A stretch of 41,003 nucleotides of DNA from Methylobacterium sp. (GTDB lineage: Bacteria > Pseudomonadota > Alphaproteobacteria > Rhizobiales > Beijerinckiaceae), in assembly GCF_028290105.1 (NCBI RefSeq), contig NZ_JAQGKL010000102.1, positions 1 through 41,003 of the forward strand, written 5' to 3'. This document shows positions 8,391 to 15,983 of the stretch, piece after piece. The stretch's first letter is position 1. Each line of letters begins with the position of its first letter. The notes below the pieces were generated by a model, which did not search any database, had not been told where the DNA came from, and saw nothing but the letters and a program-made list of their open reading frames with translations. A program made the translations under genes and the position numbers.

Positions 8391-9395
8391 ATGGCCCTGT
8401 CTTCCGCACCCGCCCCCGCCCTCGATATCGATGCCTTGCGCGAGCGACTGCTTGCCGGCGACCGGGCCGCCCTGGCCCGCGCCATCACGCTCGCCGAATC
8501 AAAGCGCGCCGACCACCGCGCCGCGGCGCGCGCGCTCATCGACGCGGTGCTGCCCCATACGGGCACGGCGATCCGGGTCGGCATCACCGGGGTTCCGGGA
8601 GTGGGCAAGTCCACCACCATCGACGCGCTCGGCGCCAACCTGACGGCGGCCGGGCACAAGGTGGCGGTGCTCGCGGTCGATCCGTCCTCCACGCGCACCG
8701 GCGGCTCGATCCTGGGCGACAAGACCCGGATGGCGCGCCTCGCCCTGGACCCCAATGCCTTCATCCGTCCCTCGCCCTCCTCGGGCACCCTGGGTGGCGT
8801 CGCGGCCAAGACCCGCGAGACCATGCTGCTCTGCGAGGCGGCGGGCTTCGACGTCATCCTGGTGGAGACGGTGGGCGTCGGTCAGTCGGAGACGGCGGTG
8901 GCGGATCTCACCGACTTCTTCCTCGTGCTGATGCTGCCGGGGGCGGGCGACGAGTTGCAGGGGATCAAGAAGGGCATTCTCGAACTCGCCGACATGATCG
9001 CGGTCAACAAAGCCGACGATGGCGAGGGCGAGCGCCGGGCGAGCGCGGCGGCCTCCGAGTATCGCGCGGCCCTGCACATCCTGTCCGCGCCGAGTTCGAC
9101 CTGGACGCCGCCCGTCGTCACGATCTCGGGCCTCAACAACAAGGGCCTCGACGGCTTGTGGGAGCGGGTGGTCGATCACCGCAACAAGCTCACCGCCACC
9201 GGCGAGATCGCCAAGAAGCGCCGGGCGCAGGACGTGAAGTGGATGTGGGCCCTCGTGCACGAGCGGCTGTACCAGCGCCTCGTCGGCACGGCCGAGGTGC
9301 GCCGCCAGACGGCGGAGGCCGAGGGCGCGGTGGCGCGGGGCGAATCCTCGCCCGCCGCCGGGGCCGAGGCCATCGCCACTCTGATCGGCCTGTGA
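8391..9395 (+). CDS. meaB: MeaB, GTPase chaperone of B12-dependent acyl-CoA mutase
   Basis: A G3E-family P-loop GTPase that protects and reloads adenosylcobalamin-dependent methylmalonyl-CoA mutase (and relatives); in methylotrophs it is needed for glyoxylate regeneration through the ethylmalonyl-CoA pathway. Walker A GVPGVGKS is at residues 67-74, the DPSS segment at 97-100, the switch region ETVGVGQSE at 159-167, and the guanine-specificity motif NKAD at 206-209. The 334-residue length and a helical arm before the GTPase core fit the family. The ATG at 8391 has AAGGC upstream; longer open frames to 8013 run into the divergent promoter. The mutase gene is not in this window. The stop overlaps the GTG start of the next gene by 4 bp, so the two are probably translationally coupled. 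Confidence 0.96.
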   Translation: MALSSAPAPALDIDALRERLLAGDRAALARAITLAESKRADHRAAARALIDAVLPHTGTAIRVGITGVPGVGKSTTIDALGANLTAAGHKVAVLAVDPSSTRTGGSILGDKTRMARLALDPNAFIRPSPSSGTLGGVAAKTRETMLLCEAAGFDVILVETVGVGQSETAVADLTDFFLVLMLPGAGDELQGIKKGILELADMIAVNKADDGEGERRASAAASEYRAALHILSAPSSTWTPPVVTISGLNNKGLDGLWERVVDHRNKLTATGEIAKKRRAQDVKWMWALVHERLYQRLVGTAEVRRQTAEAEGAVARGESSPAAGAEAIATLIGL

Positions 9396-10018
9396 GGGCA
9401 GCGCAGCGGCCCCTGCTCGTCACCGGGTTTGGCCCGTTTCCGGGGGTGCCCCGCAACCCCAGCGCGGCGCTCGCACGCCGCATCGGCCGCCTCGTCGGCC
9501 CGAAAATCGGCGGCCTGCCGGTGCGGGTCCTGGTCCTGCCCACCACCTATTCGGCGATTCCCGAGGTGCTGGAGCCCGCACTGGCTGAAGGGCCGGCCGC
9601 GATCCTGATGCTCGGGGTCGCCACCCGCGCCAAGCGCGTGCGGGTCGAAGCGCAGGGCCGCAACCGCACGAGCCGCCTGTTTCCCGACGCCTCGGGACGG
9701 ATCGCGGCCCGGTTGACCCTGGAGCGCGAGGGCCCGGCCGCCCGCCGGACCGCGTTCGGACGGCAAGGCCTCGCGATCCTGCGCCGGGCCGGCGTTCCGG
9801 CGGTCCCTTCGCGGGATGCCGGGCGCTACCTGTGCAACGCCACCTACTTCCGGGCCCTGCGCGAAGGCTGCCCGGCCCTGTTCCTGCACATCCCGATGCC
9901 GCCCCGAACCGCCCGGCCTGCGAGGCCCGCCAAGCCGCGCCGCCAGGGGCCGCAGGAGGCCATGGCGCAGGCCTTCGTCGAGGTCGCGCGCGGCCTCGCC
10001 GTACGGGCTCGTCCGTGA
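9392..10018 (+). CDS. Pyroglutamyl-peptidase I-like protein (peptidase C15)
   Basis: A 208-residue protein resembling peptidase C15, cytosolic cysteine peptidases that remove N-terminal pyroglutamate. It opens with the family signature LLVTGFGPFPGVPRNPS. Candidate catalytic residues are Glu86 (RVEAQGRN), Cys148 (DAGRYLCNATYF) and His166 (LFLHIPMPP), in the order Glu-Cys-His expected for the family. The start is a GTG whose last bases overlap the meaB stop (GTGA), which argues for translational coupling. The region between 60 and 90 is diverged from typical C15 enzymes and the C-terminal helix is preceded by a Pro/Arg-rich insert (RTARPARPAKPRRQG), so the real substrate may differ. Pairing with meaB has no obvious metabolic explanation. 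Confidence 0.85.
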   Translation: MRAAQRPLLVTGFGPFPGVPRNPSAALARRIGRLVGPKIGGLPVRVLVLPTTYSAIPEVLEPALAEGPAAILMLGVATRAKRVRVEAQGRNRTSRLFPDASGRIAARLTLEREGPAARRTAFGRQGLAILRRAGVPAVPSRDAGRYLCNATYFRALREGCPALFLHIPMPPRTARPARPAKPRRQGPQEAMAQAFVEVARGLAVRARP

Positions 10019-10175
10019 CGGCGAGAGCGGCGAAGGCGGGTTCCGCAGCCGGCACGGCAAGTTTTCTCGACCGCGCATGGTTCGCTTGGCGCCGTCGGGC
10101 GTTCTGTGAAGGTCGGTTGCGGGCGTCACCGGCCTTGGAGAGCACGCCCGCACCATCTGGTTCAGGAGAGAGACC

Positions 10176-10520
10176 ATGGTCGATACGGATCGCATCGTCG
10201 GCGCCGCCAAGGAAGTCGGCGGCAAGGTGCAGGGCGCGGTCGGAGATCTCGCCGGCTCGAACCGGGCCTCGGTTGAGGGCCGTTACCGCGAGGCGGAAGG
10301 GCGCGCCCAGGACATCTATGGGCAGGCCAAGGACACGCTCCGCGATGTGGCCGACAACGTCTCGGATTACGCGGGCGACGCCTATGACCGTGGCGGCCAC
10401 TACCTGCGCGACGGCAGCCGCGCCGTCGGCACCCGCGTCGAGGAGAACCCGTTCATCGCCCTCGTGATCGCGGGCGCCGTCGGCTACGGCCTCGCCCTGC
10501 TGCTGCATTCCCGCCGCTAG
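10176..10520 (+). CDS. CsbD-like stress protein with C-terminal membrane segment
   Basis: A 114-residue protein. The N-terminal half (DRIVGAAKEVGGKVQGAVGDL, then a second GRAQDIYGQAKDTLRDV repeat) matches the CsbD pattern of amphipathic helices found in general-stress proteins. The last part, ENPFIALVIAGAVGYGLALLL at about 89-110, is a Gly-rich hydrophobic helix like that of DUF883/ElaB-type membrane-anchored proteins, followed by a basic end. An excellent AGGAGAGAG ribosome-binding site precedes the ATG. Such genes are usually induced by osmotic or stationary-phase stress; no recognisable EcfG promoter was seen upstream by eye. Molecular function of the family is unknown. Confidence 0.85.
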   Translation: MVDTDRIVGAAKEVGGKVQGAVGDLAGSNRASVEGRYREAEGRAQDIYGQAKDTLRDVADNVSDYAGDAYDRGGHYLRDGSRAVGTRVEENPFIALVIAGAVGYGLALLLHSRR

Positions 10521-10538
10521 AACCGCTCGATCCCTCGT

Positions 10539-10565
10539 CCCGCTCAGAGCCTGTGGCTCAGCGGG
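10539..10565. terminator. Bulged hairpin between convergent CsbD-like gene and bdhA
   Basis: CCCGCT-ca-GAGCC (10539-10551) pairs with GGCTC-AGCGGG (10555-10565) around a TGT loop, 11 pairs with a 2-nt bulge. It lies between two convergent stops, so a bidirectional terminator is plausible although no T run follows. Confidence 0.45.
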
Positions 10566-10582
10566 CCGAGGGTGTCGATCCG

Positions 10583-11368
10583 CTATTGCGCGGTCCAGCC
10601 GCCATCCATCGCCATGTTGGCGCCGGTGATCTGACTTGCCGCATCGGAAGCCAGGAACACCGCGAGCGCGGCGACCTGATCGACGGTCACGAATTCCTTC
10701 GTGGGCTGGGCCTTCAGCAATACCTCGCTGATGACCTGCTCCTCGGTCATTCCGCGTGCCTTCATGGTGTCGGGGATCTGGCTCTCGACCAGCGGGGTCC
10801 AGACGTAGCCCGGCGAGATGCAGTTCACCGTGATGCCGTGCGTCGCGACTTCGAGCGCCGCCGCCTTCGACAGGCCGACAAGGCCGTGCTTGGCCGCGAC
10901 ATAGGCCGACTTGAAGGGCGAGGCCACCAGGGAGTGCGCCGAGGCCGTGTTGATGATCCGCCCCCAGCCCCGCTGCTTCATGCCCGGAATTGCCGCCCGC
11001 ATGGTGTAGAAGGCCGAGGACAGGTTGAGCGCCAGGATCAGCTCCCACTTCTCCGGCGGGAAGTCCTCGATCGGCGAGACGAACTGCATCCCGGCGTTGT
11101 TCACCAGGATGTCGACGGAGCCGAAGGTCTCCTCCGCGAGCGCGACGAAACCGGCGATCTCCTCGGGCTTCGTCATATCGGCAGGCGAATGGATCGCCTT
11201 CACGCCGAATTCGGACTCGATGCCGCTGCGTGCCGACTCGATGTCCTCTGGCTTGCCGAAGCCGTTGAGGACGACATTCGCACCCTGCCCCGCATAGGCG
11301 CGGGCCACGGCAAGGCCGATCCCGCTGGTGGAGCCGGTGACGACGGCGGTTCTGTTCTTCAGGGTCAT
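10583..11368 (-). CDS. bdhA: D-3-hydroxybutyrate dehydrogenase
   Basis: An NAD-dependent SDR that interconverts 3-hydroxybutyrate and acetoacetate, a step in using polyhydroxybutyrate stores. At 261 residues it matches the family. TGSTSGIG at 11-18 binds the cofactor, NNAG at 90-93 is conserved, and the catalytic residues are Ser143, Tyr156 and Lys160. The segment SAHSLVASPFKSAYVAAKHGL is very typical of bacterial 3-hydroxybutyrate dehydrogenases, as are the CISPGYVWTPLV substrate-loop start and the ending NMAMDGGWTAQ. The ATG at 11368 begins the Rossmann strand directly. It is divergent from the AEC carrier gene across 242 bp. PHB metabolism is characteristic of methylotrophic alphaproteobacteria. 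Confidence 0.93.
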   Translation of the reverse strand: MTLKNRTAVVTGSTSGIGLAVARAYAGQGANVVLNGFGKPEDIESARSGIESEFGVKAIHSPADMTKPEEIAGFVALAEETFGSVDILVNNAGMQFVSPIEDFPPEKWELILALNLSSAFYTMRAAIPGMKQRGWGRIINTASAHSLVASPFKSAYVAAKHGLVGLSKAAALEVATHGITVNCISPGYVWTPLVESQIPDTMKARGMTEEQVISEVLLKAQPTKEFVTVDQVAALAVFLASDAASQITGANMAMDGGWTAQ

Positions 11369-11610
11369 GGGCGGGCTCCGATCGGGACGTCAGATTTGTG
11401 GTCGGGCGGTATGATACGCGAGGGTCGCGCTCGAACGGCGCGGTCGTGCCGACCACAACACCCAGAATCGCGGCATAGGCCAGGGCTCCCGGCCCATCCT
11501 GGAGACGCGGAGGCGGTCTTTGTCATAGGCAGCCACTTTGCCGGGCGGATGACACGGTGGCGAAACCCGCGCTGCACCGCTAAGCCGACGGACCCTCCCG
11601 GCCCGAACCC

Positions 11611-12540
11611 ATGACCGGCACGATCCTCCTCGCACTCCTGCCCATCGTCCTCCTTATCGGCCTCGGCGCGGCCCTGCGCCGCTCGCGCTTCCTCGGCGAC
11701 GCCTTCTGGCCGCAGGCGGAGCGGCTGGGCTTCTACGTCCTGCTCCCGTCCCTCTTCGTCCACGGACTCGTCACGGCGCCGCTGGCGGGGGTCCCCATCG
11801 GAGCGCTCGCCAGCGTGCTGGTGGGCTCCACCCTGCTCGTCGCCGCGATCCTCCTCGCCAGCCGCCAGCTCCTCGGCTTCGAAGGCGCAGCCTTCACCTC
11901 GGTCTTCCAGGGCGGCGTGCGCTTCAACAATTACGTCGGCGTCTCCGTGGCGGCCGGATTGTTCGGCGCCCAGGGCATCGCGATGGCGGCGGTGGCCAAC
12001 GCCGCCATCGTGCCCACCGTGAACATCCTCTGCGTCCTCGTCTTCGCCCGCTTCGGCACCCACGGGCGCCCGTCGCTCCCCGGGCTGCTGCGCCTCATCG
12101 CGCTCAATCCGCTGGTCCTGGCCTGCCTCGTCGGCATTGGCATGAAGGCCGGTGGCGTCGGTCTCCCGCTTGGTCTCGAACCGGCCCTGCGGTCCCTCGG
12201 ACAGGCCTCCCTGCCATTGGGACTGCTCTGCGTCGGCGCGGCCCTCGATTTCGGCTCGGCGCGGACCTGGGTGCGGCCCATCCTCGTCGCCTCGGCGGCG
12301 AAGTTCGTGGCGATGCCGCTGGCGACCCTGGCCGCCTGCCTGGCGCTCGGGCTCCACGGCCCCGCCGCCGCCACGGCGCTGCTGTTCCAGGCGCTGCCGA
12401 CCGCCTCCTCCTCCTACATCATGGCCCGCCAGCTCGGGGGCGATGCCCCCCTCATGGCGGGGATCACCGCCGTGCAGACCGTACTGGCGGGCCTGAGCAT
12501 GCCTATCATGCTCATCGGGCTGCTCGCGCTCGTCGGGTGA
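11611..12540 (+). CDS. AEC-family (auxin efflux carrier-like) transporter
   Basis: A 309-residue integral membrane protein with about ten hydrophobic helices in two halves, the layout of the AEC family of bacterial carriers (malonate and other carboxylate transporters, MdcF-like). Helices can be seen from residue 3 (ILLALLPIVLLIGLGAAL) to the C terminus. Conserved features include FYVLLPSLFVHGL in the second helix and GVRFNNYVGVSVA in the fourth, plus the PTASSSYIMARQLGGD segment before the last helices, all family-typical. The start codon has only a weak ribosome-binding site. The substrate cannot be told; the position next to bdhA and accA makes an organic acid likely but unproven. Confidence 0.87.
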   Translation: MTGTILLALLPIVLLIGLGAALRRSRFLGDAFWPQAERLGFYVLLPSLFVHGLVTAPLAGVPIGALASVLVGSTLLVAAILLASRQLLGFEGAAFTSVFQGGVRFNNYVGVSVAAGLFGAQGIAMAAVANAAIVPTVNILCVLVFARFGTHGRPSLPGLLRLIALNPLVLACLVGIGMKAGGVGLPLGLEPALRSLGQASLPLGLLCVGAALDFGSARTWVRPILVASAAKFVAMPLATLAACLALGLHGPAAATALLFQALPTASSSYIMARQLGGDAPLMAGITAVQTVLAGLSMPIMLIGLLALVG

Positions 12541-12716
12541 GGGGCTGGGCCGGGATCGCGCCGCTCGGTTGACACCCGCCCCTGCTTCCCCAACACCCTG
12601 CGGCCGCGTCACCTCGCCGGTGCATGCCATAGGCCCGACACGATCCGCATGAGAACGGTCGCGCGCCCGCCGGAGCATCCGGTGCCGCGCCCGTGTACGA
12701 AATGGACCTCCGACCG

Positions 12717-13679
12717 ATGACGGTGATGCGCACCTACCTGGATTTCGAGAAGCCCGTCGCCGAACTCGAGGCCAAGGTCGAGGAATTGCGGGCCGTGGGC
12801 GCGCGCGACGGCGCGGTCTCGATCAGCGAGGAGGTCGGGCGTCTGGAGGCGAAGGCCGCCGCCGCACTCTCGGACGTCTACGCCAACCTGACGCCCTGGC
12901 AGAAGACGCAGGTGGCCCGCCATCCGCAGCGTCCGCACTTCATCGATTACTGCGCCGGGCTCATCACCGAATTCACCCCCATGGCGGGTGACCGTGCCTT
13001 CGGCGAGGACCAGGCCATCGTCGGCGGCTTCGGGCGTTTCCATGGCCGCCCGGTCTGCGTACTCGGCCAGGAGAAGGGCTCCACCACCGAGACGCGCCTG
13101 CGGCACAATTTCGGGATGGCCAAGCCCGAGGGCTACCGCAAGGCCGTGCGCCTGATGGAACTCGCCGACCGGTTCGGCCTGCCGGTCCTGGCCTTCGTCG
13201 ACACGGCGGGCGCATTTCCGGGCATCGAGGCGGAGGAGCGCGGGCAGGCCGAGGCCATCGCCCGCTCGACGGAAGCCTGCCTGGCGCTGGGCGTGCCGAA
13301 CGTCGCCCTGGTCATCGGCGAAGGCGGTTCGGGCGGCGCCATAGCGCTGGCGACGGCCAATCGCGTCCTGATGCTGGAGCACGCGATCTACGGCGTGATC
13401 TCGCCGGAGGGCGCGGCCTCGATCCTGTGGCGCGACCAGGGCCGCGCGGCGGACGCGGCCACCGCCATGAAGATCACCGCGCAGGACCTGCTGCGTCTGG
13501 GCATCATCGACGGCATCGTGCCGGAGGCCACCGGCGGCGCGCATCGTGGCCGCGACGCGGCGATCACGGCGGCGGGGGCGGCGATGCAAGCTGCCCTGGC
13601 CGAATTCGACGGTTTGAGCCCGGACGAGATTCGCGATCGGCGCGCCGCCAAATTCCTGGACATCGGACGTAAGCTGTAA
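12717..13679 (+). CDS. accA: Acetyl-CoA carboxylase carboxyltransferase subunit alpha
   Basis: The alpha subunit of the carboxyltransferase that, with AccD, transfers CO2 from biotin-BCCP to acetyl-CoA to give malonyl-CoA for fatty-acid synthesis. The protein starts with the family N terminus MRTYLDFEKPVAELE, has the HPQRPHFIDY and GQEKGSTTETRLRHNFGM segments, the FVDTAGAFPGIEAEERGQ motif and the GEGGSGGAIALA crotonase-fold oxyanion loop near residue 201, and ends AAKFLDIGRKL. With the ATG at 12717 it is 320 residues, close to E. coli AccA. The start is uncertain: ATGs also occur at 12702 and 12726, a GTG at 12693, and no strong ribosome-binding site distinguishes them. Confidence 0.95.
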   Translation: MTVMRTYLDFEKPVAELEAKVEELRAVGARDGAVSISEEVGRLEAKAAAALSDVYANLTPWQKTQVARHPQRPHFIDYCAGLITEFTPMAGDRAFGEDQAIVGGFGRFHGRPVCVLGQEKGSTTETRLRHNFGMAKPEGYRKAVRLMELADRFGLPVLAFVDTAGAFPGIEAEERGQAEAIARSTEACLALGVPNVALVIGEGGSGGAIALATANRVLMLEHAIYGVISPEGAASILWRDQGRAADAATAMKITAQDLLRLGIIDGIVPEATGGAHRGRDAAITAAGAAMQAALAEFDGLSPDEIRDRRAAKFLDIGRKL

Positions 13680-14032
13680 AACGGCCCACTCTTCTGCGTC
13701 GTTCTGACGCGGATCGCCAGTGGAACTAACGCGGCATTCGTTCATCGGTGTCGATCAGGATCTTGCCGGTCTCGGCTGCGGACCGCCGGTGCGAAAGCCG
13801 TGCGAAATCAAACGCCTCGCGGCAGGGATGCCGCGACGGGCGGGCGCGCCGTGAAGATTGGGGCAAGATCACGCCCGGCTCACCCATGATGCTCGCAATC
13901 CCCAAGGTGCACCGCCCCCACCTTGCTTCGCCTTGCGGTAACAAGCGGGTAAGTTTAACGACGCTAAAGGGTTGGGGAGTGGCGGCCAGCGGGCGAGATC
14001 CTGCGGCCGCGTGACTGAGGACGGGGTTCCCC
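13680..14032. other. Intergenic region accA to YafK-like gene
   Basis: No gene seen in 353 bp. A small hairpin GCGTC/GACGC (13696-13710) follows the accA stop. A perfect 8-bp stem TCGCGGCA (13817-13824) with TGCCGCGA (13829-13836) closes a GGGA loop. Around 13937-13965 lies a run of TAA-containing elements (GTAA, 7 bp, GTAA, then TTAACG and CTAAAG) that loosely resembles CtrA-type spacing but does not match TTAA-N7-TTAA, so I do not call a site. The transpeptidase start has GAGGACGGGG just upstream. Confidence 0.4.
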
Positions 14033-15514
14033 ATGGCTATGCGCCCGCTCGTGGCCGCCGGTTTCGCTGCGCTCGCACTCACGTTGGGCGCCTGCCAGGA
14101 CGGCTCGACGGGCGGCGGCATCCCGCTTCGGGCCCTCGCGCCCGTCTCCCAGAAGACCCTGGCGCTGATGGCGCAGAAGGGCATGTCCCAGAACGACCCG
14201 ATCCTCGTCCGCGCCTACAAGAAGGAAGCGGAGATGGAGGTCTGGAAGCGCGGCGCCAACGGCCAGTACGCGCTCCTCAAGACATTCCCGATCTGCCGCT
14301 GGTCGGGCCAGCTCGGCCCGAAGACCAAGCAGGGCGACCGCCAGGCGCCGGAAGGCTTCTACACGGTGACGCCGGGTCAGATGAACCCGAACTCGTCGTA
14401 CTATCTCTCTTTCGATACCGGCTATCCGAACGCCTATGACCGGGCGAATGGACGGACGGGCAATTACATCATGGTGCACGGCACCTGCTCGTCCTCGGGC
14501 TGTTTTGCCATGACGGACGAATCGATGGGCGAGATCTACGCGCTCGCGCGCGATTCCTTCGCTGGTGGCCAGCGGGCCTTCCAGTTCCAGTCCTATCCCT
14601 TCCGGATGACGGCGGCGAACGTCGCCAAATTCCGCAACGATCCGAACGCTCCGTTCTGGAAGAACCTCAAGGAGGGTTCGGATTACTTCGAGGCTCTGCG
14701 CGAGGAGCCGCGCGTGGGCCTGTGCGGCACCAAGTACGTCTTCGGGGGAGCGGACGCGGCGGCCGGCTCCTGTAGCCCCAAGGTCGAGCCCCAAGTGGCC
14801 GAGAAGCGCGAGCGCGACAATCGCGAGATCGCCGAGTTGATCGCCAAGGGGACGCCCGCCACCCGTCTCGTCTACGACGACGGCAGCCAGAACCCGGTCT
14901 TCCGCGGGGCGCAGACCCCGTCGAGCACGCTGACCTTCGCGAGCCTCGGCAAACCGGAGCCCGAACTGCCAATCGACCCGAAGGACTACGCCCAGCACAA
15001 GCTGGGCGACGTCAGCCGCCCCGAGAGCCTCGCCGCCGAGCGCGAGATCGAGGTCGACGCCAAGGGCCGCCCGGTGATGATGGCCGCCGCCGCGCCGATC
15101 CCCACGAAGGCGGCGGCCGCCAACCTCGCCCGGAAGGGTGCCGCCCCGCCCGCCAAGCCCGAACCCATCGTCGCCGAACCGGCCAAGCCCGCCCGCGTGA
15201 TGGTGGCCGATGCCGAGGGCGACCCGGCGGCCTACAGGAAGGTGCTGGGCAACCTGTTCAGCAACGGCACGCCCGCGACGCCTGCCGCCGATGCGGCGAC
15301 GGCTCCGGTCGTGGCGACGGCGGAGGCGCCCAAGCCCGAGTTGAAGCTCGAGGCCAAGCACGCGCCCGCGAAGGTCGCGCATGCGACGCTGGCCTCCGCG
15401 AAGGCGAAGCCCGCGGGCGACGACAAGACGGTCGGCGACAAGGCCGCCAAGCCGGCCCAGAAGACCGCGGCGCCGTCGCCCAAGACCACGGGCTCGACAA
15501 CGCCCAAGACCTGA
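14033..15514 (+). CDS. YafK/DpaA-like L,D-transpeptidase-fold lipoprotein with long Ala/Pro/Lys-rich tail
   Basis: A 493-residue lipoprotein: the signal peptide ends in LGAC, placing the lipidated Cys near residue 21. The catalytic domain (about 55-240) has the variant motif MVHGTCSSSGCFAMTD, with His149 and nucleophile Cys157, which is the YafK (DpaA) type. E. coli DpaA releases Braun lipoprotein from peptidoglycan; other members act as transpeptidases, so the reaction here is open. The domain ends near GLCGTKYVFGG. From about residue 250 to the end the protein is low-complexity, rich in Ala, Pro and Lys (AKPAGDDKTVGDKAAKPA and similar), which could thread peptidoglycan. It is the second transpeptidase-fold protein in the window and belongs to a different branch from the first. 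Confidence 0.92.
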   Translation: MAMRPLVAAGFAALALTLGACQDGSTGGGIPLRALAPVSQKTLALMAQKGMSQNDPILVRAYKKEAEMEVWKRGANGQYALLKTFPICRWSGQLGPKTKQGDRQAPEGFYTVTPGQMNPNSSYYLSFDTGYPNAYDRANGRTGNYIMVHGTCSSSGCFAMTDESMGEIYALARDSFAGGQRAFQFQSYPFRMTAANVAKFRNDPNAPFWKNLKEGSDYFEALREEPRVGLCGTKYVFGGADAAAGSCSPKVEPQVAEKRERDNREIAELIAKGTPATRLVYDDGSQNPVFRGAQTPSSTLTFASLGKPEPELPIDPKDYAQHKLGDVSRPESLAAEREIEVDAKGRPVMMAAAAPIPTKAAAANLARKGAAPPAKPEPIVAEPAKPARVMVADAEGDPAAYRKVLGNLFSNGTPATPAADAATAPVVATAEAPKPELKLEAKHAPAKVAHATLASAKAKPAGDDKTVGDKAAKPAQKTAAPSPKTTGSTTPKT

Positions 15515-15552
15515 CGCCGACCTGTTTCCCCGAGCGGTTCGCGCCAAAGAAA

Positions 15553-15574
15553 AAGGGCCCCGCGAGGGACCCTT
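15553..15574 (-). terminator. Intrinsic terminator for the Met/Arg/His-rich peptide gene
   Basis: AAGGG-c-CCC pairs with GGG-a-CCCTT, with one internal mismatch and a short loop. On the reverse strand the stem is followed by CCCTTTTTCTTT, a good T tract, so it should terminate the gene ending at 15603. It may also help the convergent + strand gene, where the T tract is poorer. Confidence 0.75.
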
Positions 15575-15602
15575 CTCCGAAAAACTCAGGCTTTCGGCCC
15601 GA

Positions 15603-15848
15603 TCACATCCGGCGCATCATGCGACGGTGCATCATCTTGCGCTCCATGTGACGGTGCATCATCCGGCGCTCCATGCGGCGGTGCATCATCCGACGCTCCA
15701 TGCGGCGCTCCATGCGCATCTGCACGGTGGACACGGTCTCGGGCGCGGTGACGCCCATCGGCGCGCCGGGCGCGGCCGAGGCGGAGGTGGCGAGGCTGGC
15801 ACCGCCGAGCGAGGCGAGCACGGCGAAGGCTAGGGTCAGTTTCCTCAC
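15603..15848 (-). CDS. Exported Met/Arg/His-rich repeat peptide, unknown function
   Basis: An 81-residue product. Residues 1-25 form a clear Sec signal peptide (KLTLAFAVLASLGGASL, cleaved near ASA-A). After a short spacer, the mature part is made almost only of Met, Arg, His and Glu in repeats of the type MERRMMHRR. The start is GTG at 15848 with AGGAG 9 nt upstream, and a proper intrinsic terminator follows the stop, so it is a real gene. Met/His-rich exported peptides often bind copper or silver, but the high Arg content is unusual and could instead contact nucleic acid, phospholipid or peptidoglycan. No close family is recognised. It lies downstream of the phoH gene on the same strand, with a hairpin between. 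Confidence 0.8.
   Translation of the reverse strand: MRKLTLAFAVLASLGGASLATSASAAPGAPMGVTAPETVSTVQMRMERRMERRMMHRRMERRMMHRHMERKMMHRRMMRRM
15623..15703 (-). repeat. Three tandem 27-bp units coding for 9-residue repeats
   Basis: Units at 15623-15649, 15650-15676 and 15677-15703 on the + strand share the core CGGTGCATCATC and CGCTCCATG with a few substitutions. On the coding strand each gives a 9-residue MERxMMHRx unit. Partial copies flank the array on both sides, so the gene probably grew by in-frame tandem duplication. Confidence 0.85.
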
Positions 15849-15941
15849 GTGAAGACTCCTGTTTTTCTTAGTCCCGAGCGCGGCACCCGGTTCGCCTCAA
15901 GAGCCGAGGGGCCCGAGAAACGTGTGTCGCGCACCGGAGTG

Positions 15942-15970
15942 AGCGGCGGACCCCGTTCCGGTCCGCCGCT
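15942..15970 (-). terminator. 11-bp perfect hairpin after the phoH-type gene
   Basis: AGCGGCGGACC (15942-15952) pairs perfectly with GGTCCGCCGCT (15960-15970) around a 7-nt loop, starting 14 bp after the phoH stop on the reverse strand. There is no T run, so it may be a rho-independent-like or mRNA 3'-end stabilising structure. Confidence 0.55.
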
Positions 15971-15983
15971 GATAACACGCGAG

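Noticed and set aside
10019..10175. EcfG (general stress sigma) promoter before the CsbD-like gene
   Set aside because: No GGAAC with a CGTT about 16-17 bp downstream was seen on the coding strand by eye.
13937..13965. Possible CtrA site upstream of the YafK-like gene
   Set aside because: The elements are GTAA-N7-GTAA and TTAACGACGCTAAA, which do not match TTAA-N7-TTAA.
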